From the NCBI RefSeq assembly GCF_026340305.1, contig NZ_JAPEPI010000001.1, positions 1,736,001 to 1,800,000 of the forward strand: DNA of 64,000 nt, read 5' to 3'. Both the position numbers and the translations under genes were made by a program. Within the stretch, counting starts at the first letter, position 1. The number at the start of each line of letters is the position of its first letter. This DNA is from Streptomyces sp. NBC_01381 (GTDB lineage: Bacteria; Actinomycetota; Actinomycetes; Streptomycetales; Streptomycetaceae). Positions 1 to 7,418 of this stretch are shown here, one piece after another. The notes under the pieces are model-generated. The model saw only the letters and a program-made list of their open reading frames with translations. It did not search any database and had not been told where the DNA came from.

Positions 1-1
1 C

Positions 2-1147
2 GGCTTCCCGGCCCGCACGGAGTCCGAACTCGCCTGGGTCCAGCACGCGTTGGCCCGCATCAAGGACGGCGGCACCGCCGTCATCCTGATGCCGCCCGCC
101 GCCGCGTCCCGCCGCTCGGGACGCCGGGTGCGCGCCGATCTCCTGCGCCGCGGTGCCCTGCGCGCCGTGCTCGCGCTGCCCGCGGGCGCCGCGCCCCCGT
201 ACAACATCCCGCTGCACATCTGGGTCCTGAGCCGCCCCGTGCCGAACACACCGGCCTCGCCCGAGCTGCTCCTGGTCGAGACGGCGGGGCTCGCCGCCCC
301 CGACGGCAGGGACCGGCAGGCCTGGCGGCCGGTGCAGGACGCCGTCCTCGACGTCTGGCGCCACTTCGAGAGGCACGGCACCCTCGACGAGCGGCCCGGC
401 CTCGCCCGCGCCGTGCCGGTGCTCGAACTCCTCGACGACGAGGTCGACCTGGCCCCCGCCCGGCGCCTGCCGCCACCGGCGGCGGGCGGCGGCACCGAGC
501 AGCTGACGGCGGTGCGCGAACGGCTCGGCGACGCGGTGCGGCGGACCGCCGATCTGCTGCCGCCGCAGGCCGAGCCCGCCGGTGCCGTTCGGTGGCCGCT
601 CACCACGGTGGGGGAACTCGCCCGCTCCGGGGCGCTGTCGCTGCGTACCGGAACGGGCTCGGGAGCTCCCGGCAGCCGGGTGCTCACCGAGCACGACGTG
701 CTCGCCGGAATGACACCCTCCGGATCTGTCGACCCGCTGACAGCAGACTCCGTGGTGACCGAGACCGGCGATGTCGTCATCCCGGTGTCCGGCGGCGGCA
801 CCGCCGCCCGCGTCGTCGACGAGGCCACTGCGGGCGCCGTGCTCGGCCGCGGCCTCACCCTCCTGCGGCCCGACCCGGCCGCCATCGACCCGTGGTTCCT
901 CGCCGGATTCCTGCGCGGCACCGCCAACAACCGCCAGGCCAGCAGCTACGCGTCCACCGCGGCCCGGCTCGACATCCGCCGCCTCCAGGTGCCCCGCCTG
1001 CCGCTCGACGGACAGCACGGCTATGGCGAGCGGTTCCGCGCGCTCGCCGCCTTCGAGGACACCCTGCGGCTCGCGGGCCGCCTGGGCGAGCAGTTGGTGC
1101 GGGGGTTGCACGACGGACTGACGGACGGGACGCTTCCGCCGGAGTGA
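2..1147 (+). CDS. N6-adenine DNA methylase-like protein, 5' end outside the window
   Basis: The frame is open from base 2 and the start lies upstream, so the catalytic N-terminus with the SAM and NPPF motifs is not visible. What remains (about 381 residues) begins in the part of a type I HsdM-like methylase that follows the NPPF motif: a strand with AVILMPP, then RADLLRRGALRAVLALP, a stretch typical of N-6 DNA methylases. The last 180 residues, from LTTVGELARSGAL onward, look like a half target-recognition domain of an HsdS specificity subunit, so this could be a fused M-S protein. No HsdR or separate HsdS is visible downstream. A solitary epigenetic methylase or a degenerate restriction-modification protein are both possible. 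The family call is moderate because the diagnostic motifs are missing. Confidence 0.55.
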   Translation, partial: GFPARTESELAWVQHALARIKDGGTAVILMPPAAASRRSGRRVRADLLRRGALRAVLALPAGAAPPYNIPLHIWVLSRPVPNTPASPELLLVETAGLAAPDGRDRQAWRPVQDAVLDVWRHFERHGTLDERPGLARAVPVLELLDDEVDLAPARRLPPPAAGGGTEQLTAVRERLGDAVRRTADLLPPQAEPAGAVRWPLTTVGELARSGALSLRTGTGSGAPGSRVLTEHDVLAGMTPSGSVDPLTADSVVTETGDVVIPVSGGGTAARVVDEATAGAVLGRGLTLLRPDPAAIDPWFLAGFLRGTANNRQASSYASTAARLDIRRLQVPRLPLDGQHGYGERFRALAAFEDTLRLAGRLGEQLVRGLHDGLTDGTLPPE

Positions 1148-1329
1148 GGCGACCGGGTTCCGGACCGGCCGCGATCAGGACGTGACCAGTACGGCAACGG
1201 TTCGGTACAACCCGGGACCGGTTCTCCTTGTCGGCCTATACGCTCGAATCTGCATCCGTTCGTATTTCGACTTCCGGCCGTGCGTTCGCCCGTGGGCACG
1301 TACGGCTGCATCAGGCACCAGGAGCAGCC

Positions 1330-1902
1330 ATGCACGGCCACGGCTACGCGCCGCAGCAACCGCCGCCGCCCTCCGGCGGCACCCATGTGACGCTGCGCGT
1401 GCTGTTCGTGGTCCTCGCCGTCGTGACCTGCGGCCTGGCGGCGTGGGGCGCGTTGCTGCGGCTCGCGATCGTGACCCGCAAGTCCTACGACTGGGTCCTG
1501 TTCGGGATCGTGGCCGCACTCGACGTGACGGCCGTCGTGCTGATCGGCGTCGACCCGGGCGCCGACGAGTTCCAGGGCCCCGGCAACGCGGGCATGGTGA
1601 TCCTCCTGAGCACGCTGGTGGCGGCCGTCGCCTACTACCTGTTCGCGGACATACGCCACTTCAGCCCGTACCGCCGAGCGCAATTCACGGGCTACGTACC
1701 GCAGCAGCCGCAGACCGCTTACGGCTATCCGCAGCAGCAGGGTCCCGCCCCCGTCCACCTCCAGCCCACACAGCTGCACCAGCCGCCGGTCCAGCAGACA
1801 CCGCCGCCGCCCACGCGTCCCGCACCGGCCCGCATCCACCAAGTACAGGCCGAGCTCGACGAGCTCAGTGACTACCTGCGCAAGCAGGAAGGCGGCAGCT
1901 GA
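1330..1902 (+). CDS. Small integral membrane protein with a proline/glutamine-rich tail
   Basis: A 190-residue protein of unknown function. The ATG at 1330 is chosen because AGGAG lies just upstream with good spacing; a longer frame upstream has no ribosome site. Residues about 20-42, 55-75 and 90-110 are hydrophobic and give three probable membrane segments. They are followed by a Pro/Gln-rich cytoplasmic or surface tail (YPQQQ, PPPPTRP) and a short charged helix near the C-terminus (QAELDELSDYLRKQE) that could form a coiled coil. Only 2 nt separate its stop from the GTG of the Ser/Thr kinase gene, so the two are almost certainly co-transcribed and may act together. I recognise no catalytic motif. 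Confidence 0.75.
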   Translation: MHGHGYAPQQPPPPSGGTHVTLRVLFVVLAVVTCGLAAWGALLRLAIVTRKSYDWVLFGIVAALDVTAVVLIGVDPGADEFQGPGNAGMVILLSTLVAAVAYYLFADIRHFSPYRRAQFTGYVPQQPQTAYGYPQQQGPAPVHLQPTQLHQPPVQQTPPPPTRPAPARIHQVQAELDELSDYLRKQEGGS

Positions 1903-1904
1903 CC

Positions 1905-3464
1905 GTGACACTGGGGATCGGGGGCCGTGTCGTAGCCGGACGCTACGAACTCTCCACGCTCATCGGCCAGGGCGGCATGGGCCAGGTCTGGACGGCGTAC
2001 GACCAACGCCTCGACCGCCGCGTCGCGGTCAAGCTCCTGCGCCCCGACCGGGTCGCGGGCGCCGAGGCGGAGGAGCTGCGCCGCCGCTTCGTGCGCGAGT
2101 GCCGCGTCACCGCACAGGTCGACCACCCGGGCCTGGTCACCGTCCATGACGCGGGCACCGAGGGCGAGGACCTCTTCCTCGTCATGCAGTACGTCGACGG
2201 GGCCGACCTCGGCGACCATCTCGCCGAACACGACCCCTACCCCTGGCAGTGGGCCGTCGCGATCGCCGCGCAGCTGTGCGCCGTGCTCTCCGCGGTGCAC
2301 GCCGTGCCGATCGTGCACCGCGACCTGAAGCCGCGGAACGTGATGGTCAAGCAGGACGGCACGGTCTCCATCCTCGACCTGGGCATCGCCTCGGTGATGG
2401 ACACCGACACCACCCGCCTCACCCACACCGGCTCACCCATCGGCAGCCCCGCGTACATGGCCCCCGAGCAGGCGATGGGCGGCGCGGTGGGCCCGTACAC
2501 CGACCTGTACGCCCTGGGCGTCCTGCTCCACGAACTCCTCAGCGGCGACGTCCCGTTCTCCGGCTCGACCGCGCTCGGCGTGCTCCACCGCCACCTCTAC
2601 GAACCGCCGCTCCCGGTCCGCCGGCTGCGCGCCGAGGTCCCCGAGGCCTTGGAGAACCTGGTCCTGCGGCTCCTCGCCAAGGACCCCCAGCACCGCCACG
2701 GCAGCGCCCAGGAGGTCTACGAGGAACTGGCCCCGCTGCTCCCTGCGCGCGGCATCCCCACCGGCGGCCCGCTCGACCCCACCCGCCCTTTCCTGCGCCC
2801 GCAGGCCCCGTGGCCCGACCGCGCGGCGACACCGGCGTCGGCCCCGGCCCTCCCGCCGAACCAGCCCGACCAGCGCCAGGGCCCCGGCAGCCCCGGCAGC
2901 CAGACGGACGTCGTGCACGCGGTCGACGAGGTCAAGCGGCTGCTCGGCGAGGGCCGCATCACGCAGGCGGTCGACATCCTCGGCTCGATCCTGCCCGCGG
3001 CCGCCGCCAAGCACGGCGAGCACTCCCCGGTGGTCCGCTCCCTGCGCAAGCAGTACGCGGCGACGCTGATGGACGACGGCCAGTACCGCCGCGCCCTGCC
3101 CGAACTGCGCCGCCTCGCCGACGAACGCGCCGCCGAGTCGGGCCAGGCCGACCCGCACTCCCTCCAGTTCCGCTACGAGGCGGCGCAGTGCCTGGAGCAG
3201 CTCGGCGAACCGGCGGCGGCCCTCGCCGAGTACCGCGCGCTCCTCCCGTACTACGAGAACCGCTACGCCTCGGACGACCGCGAACGCCCCCTGGAGATCC
3301 GCCGCCGCATCGGCCACCTGCTCCTCGCCCTCGGCGACCGCCCCGCCGCCCACGACACCCTGGCGCGGCTGCTCCTGGACGCCGAGCGGATGCACGGGGT
3401 CGGTCATCCGTTCCCGGCGGAGATCCGGCGTACGTTGCAGTGGCTCGGACAAGTGCGCGGGTAG
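1905..3464 (+). CDS. Ser/Thr protein kinase (Hanks type) with C-terminal TPR-like region
   Basis: A 519-residue protein starting with GTG 2 nt after the membrane-protein gene. The N-terminal 280 residues are a complete Hanks-type kinase: glycine loop GQGGMGQVW (21-29), ATP lysine in VAVKLL (K43), catalytic loop HRDLKPRN (D140), and DLG (158-160) in place of the usual DFG, which is common in actinobacterial kinases. Residues about 285-330 are a Pro-rich linker. Residues 335-519 are helical repeats of TPR type (AALAEYRALLPYYENRYA, then PAAHDTLARLLLDAE). There is no membrane segment and there are no PASTA repeats, so this is a soluble signalling kinase whose TPR part probably binds partners. The upstream membrane protein is a candidate partner or substrate. 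Confidence 0.93.
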   Translation: MTLGIGGRVVAGRYELSTLIGQGGMGQVWTAYDQRLDRRVAVKLLRPDRVAGAEAEELRRRFVRECRVTAQVDHPGLVTVHDAGTEGEDLFLVMQYVDGADLGDHLAEHDPYPWQWAVAIAAQLCAVLSAVHAVPIVHRDLKPRNVMVKQDGTVSILDLGIASVMDTDTTRLTHTGSPIGSPAYMAPEQAMGGAVGPYTDLYALGVLLHELLSGDVPFSGSTALGVLHRHLYEPPLPVRRLRAEVPEALENLVLRLLAKDPQHRHGSAQEVYEELAPLLPARGIPTGGPLDPTRPFLRPQAPWPDRAATPASAPALPPNQPDQRQGPGSPGSQTDVVHAVDEVKRLLGEGRITQAVDILGSILPAAAAKHGEHSPVVRSLRKQYAATLMDDGQYRRALPELRRLADERAAESGQADPHSLQFRYEAAQCLEQLGEPAAALAEYRALLPYYENRYASDDRERPLEIRRRIGHLLLALGDRPAAHDTLARLLLDAERMHGVGHPFPAEIRRTLQWLGQVRG

Positions 3465-3651
3465 TGACGGGCTGACGGGCGTGGGTGCCCGAACTCTTGC
3501 GGAATCGTTGGTCGAATAGGTGGCCGATAGACCGACCACTGCCTAACATCGATCACCGCAAGACTTTGTGCGCCCGCCCGTCGCCCGACCACCACCCCCG
3601 GTGGAGGCGCTGCGCGCCGCAGTGTCTTCACAATCTCCTCGGGAGGCTCAC

Positions 3652-4317
3652 TTGCACCGCCGCCGTCGCACCGCGCTCGCCCTCTCCGTAGCCGCCATCG
3701 CCGCGGCCCCGCTCCTGACCGCTTGCGGCAGCGAAGCCCACCCCGGTGCCGCGGCCGTCGTGGGCGACGACCGCATCACGGTCGCGCAGCTGGAGGGCCG
3801 GGTGAACGAGGTGCGCGACGCGCAGCGCGCCGCCGTCCCGGACGACCAGCAGTACGAGCAGGCCATCGCCAAGTCCGGCGGCCTCACCCGCAGCACGCTG
3901 CACACGATGGTCCTGGACAAGGTCCTGCACCAGGCGGCGACCGACGCGGGCGTGGACGTGTCCCGCCGCGAGATCCAGACGATGAGAGCGGGCCTCGAAC
4001 AGCAGGCGGGCGGCAAGAAGGCCCTCGAACAGGGCTGGCTGCAGCAGTACAGCGTCGCCCCGTCCCGCCTGGAGGACAGCCTCCGTACGGAGATCGAGGC
4101 GCAGAAGCTGGCCAAGACCCTGGGCGCGGACATGAACTCCCCCGAGGGCCAGGCGGCCTTCTGGAAGGCACTGTCCGCGGCCTCCAAGAAGCTGGACGTC
4201 GACCTGAACCCGCGGTACGGCACGTGGGACGTGGAGAAGTCCAAGCGCGCCGACACGAAGACGCCGTGGGTTCGCGATGTGTCCGAGGACGCGGCGGCGG
4301 GGCCCAGGCAGGCGTAG
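3652..4317 (+). CDS. SurA N-terminal-domain-like lipoprotein
   Basis: A 221-residue probable lipoprotein. I place the start at TTG 3652 because GGGAGG lies 5 nt upstream; the frame extends further upstream without another good start. The N-terminus is a clear lipoprotein signal: four arginines, a hydrophobic helix and the lipobox LLTAC (C25). The mature part begins AVVGDDRITVAQLEGRVNE, the pattern seen at the start of SurA/PrsA-type peptidyl-prolyl isomerase proteins, but it is too short to carry a parvulin catalytic domain. It probably acts as an extracytoplasmic chaperone-like factor attached to the membrane. mazG follows 38 nt downstream on the same strand. Confidence 0.85.
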   Translation: MHRRRRTALALSVAAIAAAPLLTACGSEAHPGAAAVVGDDRITVAQLEGRVNEVRDAQRAAVPDDQQYEQAIAKSGGLTRSTLHTMVLDKVLHQAATDAGVDVSRREIQTMRAGLEQQAGGKKALEQGWLQQYSVAPSRLEDSLRTEIEAQKLAKTLGADMNSPEGQAAFWKALSAASKKLDVDLNPRYGTWDVEKSKRADTKTPWVRDVSEDAAAGPRQA

Positions 4318-4355
4318 GCAGTAGTGCTGTCAGTGCCGTGGGTTACGTTCGACGG

Positions 4356-5336
4356 GTGAACGAAACCACGCCCCCGGCCGACGCCCCCGGCCGCGTCATC
4401 CTCCTCACCACCAGCCACCGGGTGGCCCCCGGCCTGCTCTCCTGGCCCGCCTGGCAGGCCCTGCACGGGGCGGACGCGGTCCTGTGCGCCGACGCGACGC
4501 ATCCGCAGCTGCCGTATCTGCGCGAGGCGGGCGTGCGCGTGGAGCAGGCGTCGCCCACGGCCCAGGAACTGGTGGACGCCTGCGCCGGCGGCCGCACGGT
4601 CCTGGTCATCGCCACCGCCGAGGGCGACCGCCCCCTGACGGACGGCCTGGCCCGCCTCGCGGGATCGGGCCGGATCGCGATGCCGGACCTGGAGCTGCTC
4701 CCGGCGTCGTACGACCTGCCGGGCGCGCGGCTCCTGGACCTGGTGCAGGTCATGGACCAGATCCGGGGCGAATGCCCCTGGTCGTCCCAGCAGACGCACA
4801 AGGGCCTGGCGAAGTACGGGATCGAGGAGGCGTACGAGCTGGTCGAGGCGATCGAGGTGGGGGACAGGGACGAGCTGCGGGAGGAGCTCGGGGACGTCCT
4901 GCTCCAGGTGGTCTTCCACGCCCGCATCGCCGAGGAGGACCCGGAGTCCCCCTTCTCCGTGGACGACGTGGCGGGCGGCATCGTCGACAAGCTCATCCAC
5001 CGCCACCCGCATGTCTTCGGCGACGACTCGGCGGACACCCCCGAGGACGTCAAGGCGCACTGGCTGCGCACGAAGGCGGAGGAGAAGCAGCGCTCATCGG
5101 TGACGGAGGGTATCCCGCTGGGCCAGCCGGGCCTCGCGCTGGCGGCGAAGCTGGCCTCGCGGGCGCGGACTGCGGGGCTTGAGGTGACGGTGCCTTCAGG
5201 GGAGGGCGTCGGCTATGAGCTGCTTGCCCTGGCCCTGCGGGCCGAGGCGGACGGGGTTGATCCGGAGGCGGCGCTGCGGGTTGCCGCGCGGGCTTACCGG
5301 GATGCGGTTCGGGCCGCTGAGAGGGCGGGGGCTTAG
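4356..5336 (+). CDS. mazG: Nucleoside triphosphate pyrophosphohydrolase MazG
   Basis: A 326-residue protein. MazG hydrolyses NTPs and dNTPs to the monophosphate and pyrophosphate, cleaning the nucleotide pool. The MazG core lies at about residues 125-240: CPWSSQQTHKGLAKYGIEEA with metal-binding acidic clusters EEAYE and EELGD. The first 110 residues (RVILLTTSHRVAPGLLSW, then ADAVLCADATHP) are a separate alpha/beta domain resembling the start of tetrapyrrole-methylase-like domains that are fused to MazG in other bacteria, here shortened. GTG 4356 is chosen by homology; no strong ribosome site precedes it and another in-frame GTG lies six codons upstream. The stop codon is embedded in the duplicated leader of the following NTPase gene. 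Confidence 0.9.
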   Translation: MNETTPPADAPGRVILLTTSHRVAPGLLSWPAWQALHGADAVLCADATHPQLPYLREAGVRVEQASPTAQELVDACAGGRTVLVIATAEGDRPLTDGLARLAGSGRIAMPDLELLPASYDLPGARLLDLVQVMDQIRGECPWSSQQTHKGLAKYGIEEAYELVEAIEVGDRDELREELGDVLLQVVFHARIAEEDPESPFSVDDVAGGIVDKLIHRHPHVFGDDSADTPEDVKAHWLRTKAEEKQRSSVTEGIPLGQPGLALAAKLASRARTAGLEVTVPSGEGVGYELLALALRAEADGVDPEAALRVAARAYRDAVRAAERAGA

Positions 5337-5377
5337 TACCTTTGAGGTAGGGCAGTTCGAGATGCGTGGGGGCTTGC
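5329..5377 (+). repeat. Leader repeat copy 1, upstream of first NTPase gene
   Basis: The bases from GGGCTTAGTACC up to the GTG of the first NTPase gene align with 7367-7418 before the second NTPase gene. The shared blocks are GGGCT-AGTACC, TTG, AGGGC, AGTT and GGCTT. This indicates that the gene was duplicated together with its promoter/leader. Copy 1 overlaps the mazG stop codon. The TAGTAC hexamer could act as a -10 element, but this is an inference. Confidence 0.6.
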
Positions 5378-7351
5378 GTGGAACCGGAGTTGGAGGAGCT
5401 TGCGGCGTCCGCGGCCCAGGCGCTGATGGCGGCTTCCCGGACCGACAAGTGGCAGGAAGTCTCCGCTCGGGTGGCGCATCACCTCAAAGACGCGGGACTG
5501 AGCGAGGGCTGGCTCGGCGCCCGGGGGCCTGACCCCGCAGCGGTGCGAGCGCGCAAGTGGCAAGGGCGGCTTGCGCGCCTGCTGGTGTCCAACCCCAGCT
5601 CGGTCGCCGAACTCCGCAGCATCGTGGCCGAGTTCGCGCCGCTCGCGGACGCCGGCCCGCAGGTGCGCAACACCGTGTCGGGCGGTGTCACGGACGGCGT
5701 GGTTCTCCAGTCGGGCCGCATCGACTCGCTCACCGTCAACGCCGCCCCCGGCACCGCCCAGGACCACATCGACTTCCGCGATGGCACCTTCAACGGCCCC
5801 GCCATCGGCGTCCAGCACAACCACTACGGAGCCCCGTCGCCGACGGCCCGCGCGATGGCTGCCGACTGGCCCCGCATCACCCGGCTCCGCCGCCTGGCCA
5901 TGGGCGTTCACCCCACACGGCGGTTCGCCGCCGAGCCGACCGTGCCGCCGTACGTCACCAGGGACTGCGACGCCGAACTCAGCGGTCTGGTGCGGAGCGC
6001 CCTGCTCAACGGCGGCCTCGTCGTCGTCACGGGCCAGCCGCTCTCCGGCAAGACCAGGACGGCCTGGGCGGCACTCCGCAGGGCCGTGCGCGACGACGCC
6101 AGGGTCCACGTCGCCCCGCGGGGCACCGACCTGCGGGACCTGCCGGCCCAGCTCCGGGGCCGTGACAGCGAGGGCACGCACGTCGTCTGGCTCGACGACC
6201 TGGCGGACCACCTCGGTGAACACGGCCTCACCGCGGGCCTGCTGGCGCAGCTCGTCCACGAGCGGATCCTCGTCATCGCCACGATGAACGACGGCGACTA
6301 CGACACCCACCGGTTCGGCGGCGGCCCGACGTCCCGTGTCCTCGGCGGCGCGGGCGGCACCGTCCAGCTGAGCCACGACTGGAGCGAGACGGAACTGACG
6401 CGACTCGCGCTGTTCGACGACCCCCGCCTGGTGGACGCCCGTGAGTGGCGCGGCGAAAGCGGCATCACCCAGTTCCTCGTGCTGGGCCCGGAGCTGTGGG
6501 ACAAGTGGCGCAGGGCCCGCCAGGGCAACCCCTTCGGGCACCTCGTGGTGCGCGCGGCCGTGGACCTCGCCCGGTGCGGGATCACGGCGGACATCCCGCA
6601 GGTCCTGCTGCGGGAAACGTGTGCCAGGTACGGCGAACTGGACCTCACGGACGAGGACTTCGATGCGGCCCTGGCCTGGGCGGCCGAACCTCGGAACGGG
6701 GTCACAGGACTTCTCGTGCGCGGTGAGCAGCCGGACACCTGGCGGGCGTACGGCTCACTCGTCGCGGACGCCGTCCGGTGGCCCGAGACGGAGCCGGTGC
6801 CGGACACGGTGTGGGGTGAGGCGGTGGCCGGAGCACGCACCCACGGGCTCGACACCGACACTGTCGTCGCGTCGTTCCGCGCCGTCATGCTTCCGCGCGC
6901 CGACGGCGGGGACCTGACCGCCATGTACGGGCTCGGCGCCCTCGCGCACTGGGAGGGCGACGTGGTCGAGGCGGAGAGCTGGCACCGTAAGGCGGCCGAC
7001 CTCGGCGACCTCCGTTCCTGCAACGCCCTGGGCCAGATCCTCGCCAACCGCGGCGCCAAGGCGGAGGCGATCCCCTACCTGGAGCTCGCCGCGGAGGCGG
7101 GCGTGGAGGCTGCATACGTCACGCTGGGCAAACTGCACCGCGACCGCGCCCGCCACTGGCTGGCCAAGGCCGCGGAATCGGGCGACGCGGAGGCGGCCTT
7201 CCAGCTGGCCCATCTCGTACTGAAGCCGGGCCGCGAGCGCCAGGCCGCCGAGTGGTACCGCCAAGCCGCCGATGCGGGCCACCGGGATGCGGCGCTTTAC
7301 CTGAACACGTTGCGGGCGGGAATGTCCGCACCGGCCGAGGAGTCTGAGTAG
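5378..7351 (+). CDS. STAND/AAA-like P-loop NTPase with Sel1/TPR-like C-terminus (copy 1)
   Basis: A 657-residue multidomain protein of a type common in Streptomyces. Residues 1-130 are a helical N-terminal domain. At about 133-149 lies a Gly/Asn-rich motif (GTFNGPAIGVQHNHYG) also found in the neighbouring paralogue just before the NTPase. Walker A is GQPLSGKT (219-226) and Walker B is VVWLDDL (D273-D274). The last 150 residues form Sel1-like repeats (AESWHRKAADLGD, AAEWYRQAADAGHRDAALY). The build of N-terminal module, NTPase and repeat sensor fits signal-transducing or conflict-system NTPases. No effector domain (TIR, nuclease, protease) is recognisable. GTG 5378 is chosen by alignment with the paralogue; GTG 5366 is an alternative. 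Confidence 0.8.
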   Translation: MEPELEELAASAAQALMAASRTDKWQEVSARVAHHLKDAGLSEGWLGARGPDPAAVRARKWQGRLARLLVSNPSSVAELRSIVAEFAPLADAGPQVRNTVSGGVTDGVVLQSGRIDSLTVNAAPGTAQDHIDFRDGTFNGPAIGVQHNHYGAPSPTARAMAADWPRITRLRRLAMGVHPTRRFAAEPTVPPYVTRDCDAELSGLVRSALLNGGLVVVTGQPLSGKTRTAWAALRRAVRDDARVHVAPRGTDLRDLPAQLRGRDSEGTHVVWLDDLADHLGEHGLTAGLLAQLVHERILVIATMNDGDYDTHRFGGGPTSRVLGGAGGTVQLSHDWSETELTRLALFDDPRLVDAREWRGESGITQFLVLGPELWDKWRRARQGNPFGHLVVRAAVDLARCGITADIPQVLLRETCARYGELDLTDEDFDAALAWAAEPRNGVTGLLVRGEQPDTWRAYGSLVADAVRWPETEPVPDTVWGEAVAGARTHGLDTDTVVASFRAVMLPRADGGDLTAMYGLGALAHWEGDVVEAESWHRKAADLGDLRSCNALGQILANRGAKAEAIPYLELAAEAGVEAAYVTLGKLHRDRARHWLAKAAESGDAEAAFQLAHLVLKPGRERQAAEWYRQAADAGHRDAALYLNTLRAGMSAPAEESE

Positions 7352-7366
7352 CGCCGAAGGTGCGCG

Positions 7367-7418
7367 GGCTCAGTACCGTTGCTTCAGGGCGAGTTGAAGC
7401 GGCTGGAGGCTTGGCTTG
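7367..7418 (+). repeat. Leader repeat copy 2, upstream of second NTPase gene
   Basis: Second copy of the leader described at 5329-5377. It runs from GGGCTCAGTACC to the ATG of the second NTPase gene and carries a better ribosome site (GGAGG, 7405-7409) than copy 1. It therefore also supports the start choice at 7419. Confidence 0.6.

Noticed and set aside
3723..4355. Upstream extension of the mazG reading frame
   Set aside because: The frame is open over the lipoprotein gene but in another phase; homology starts at GTG 4356.
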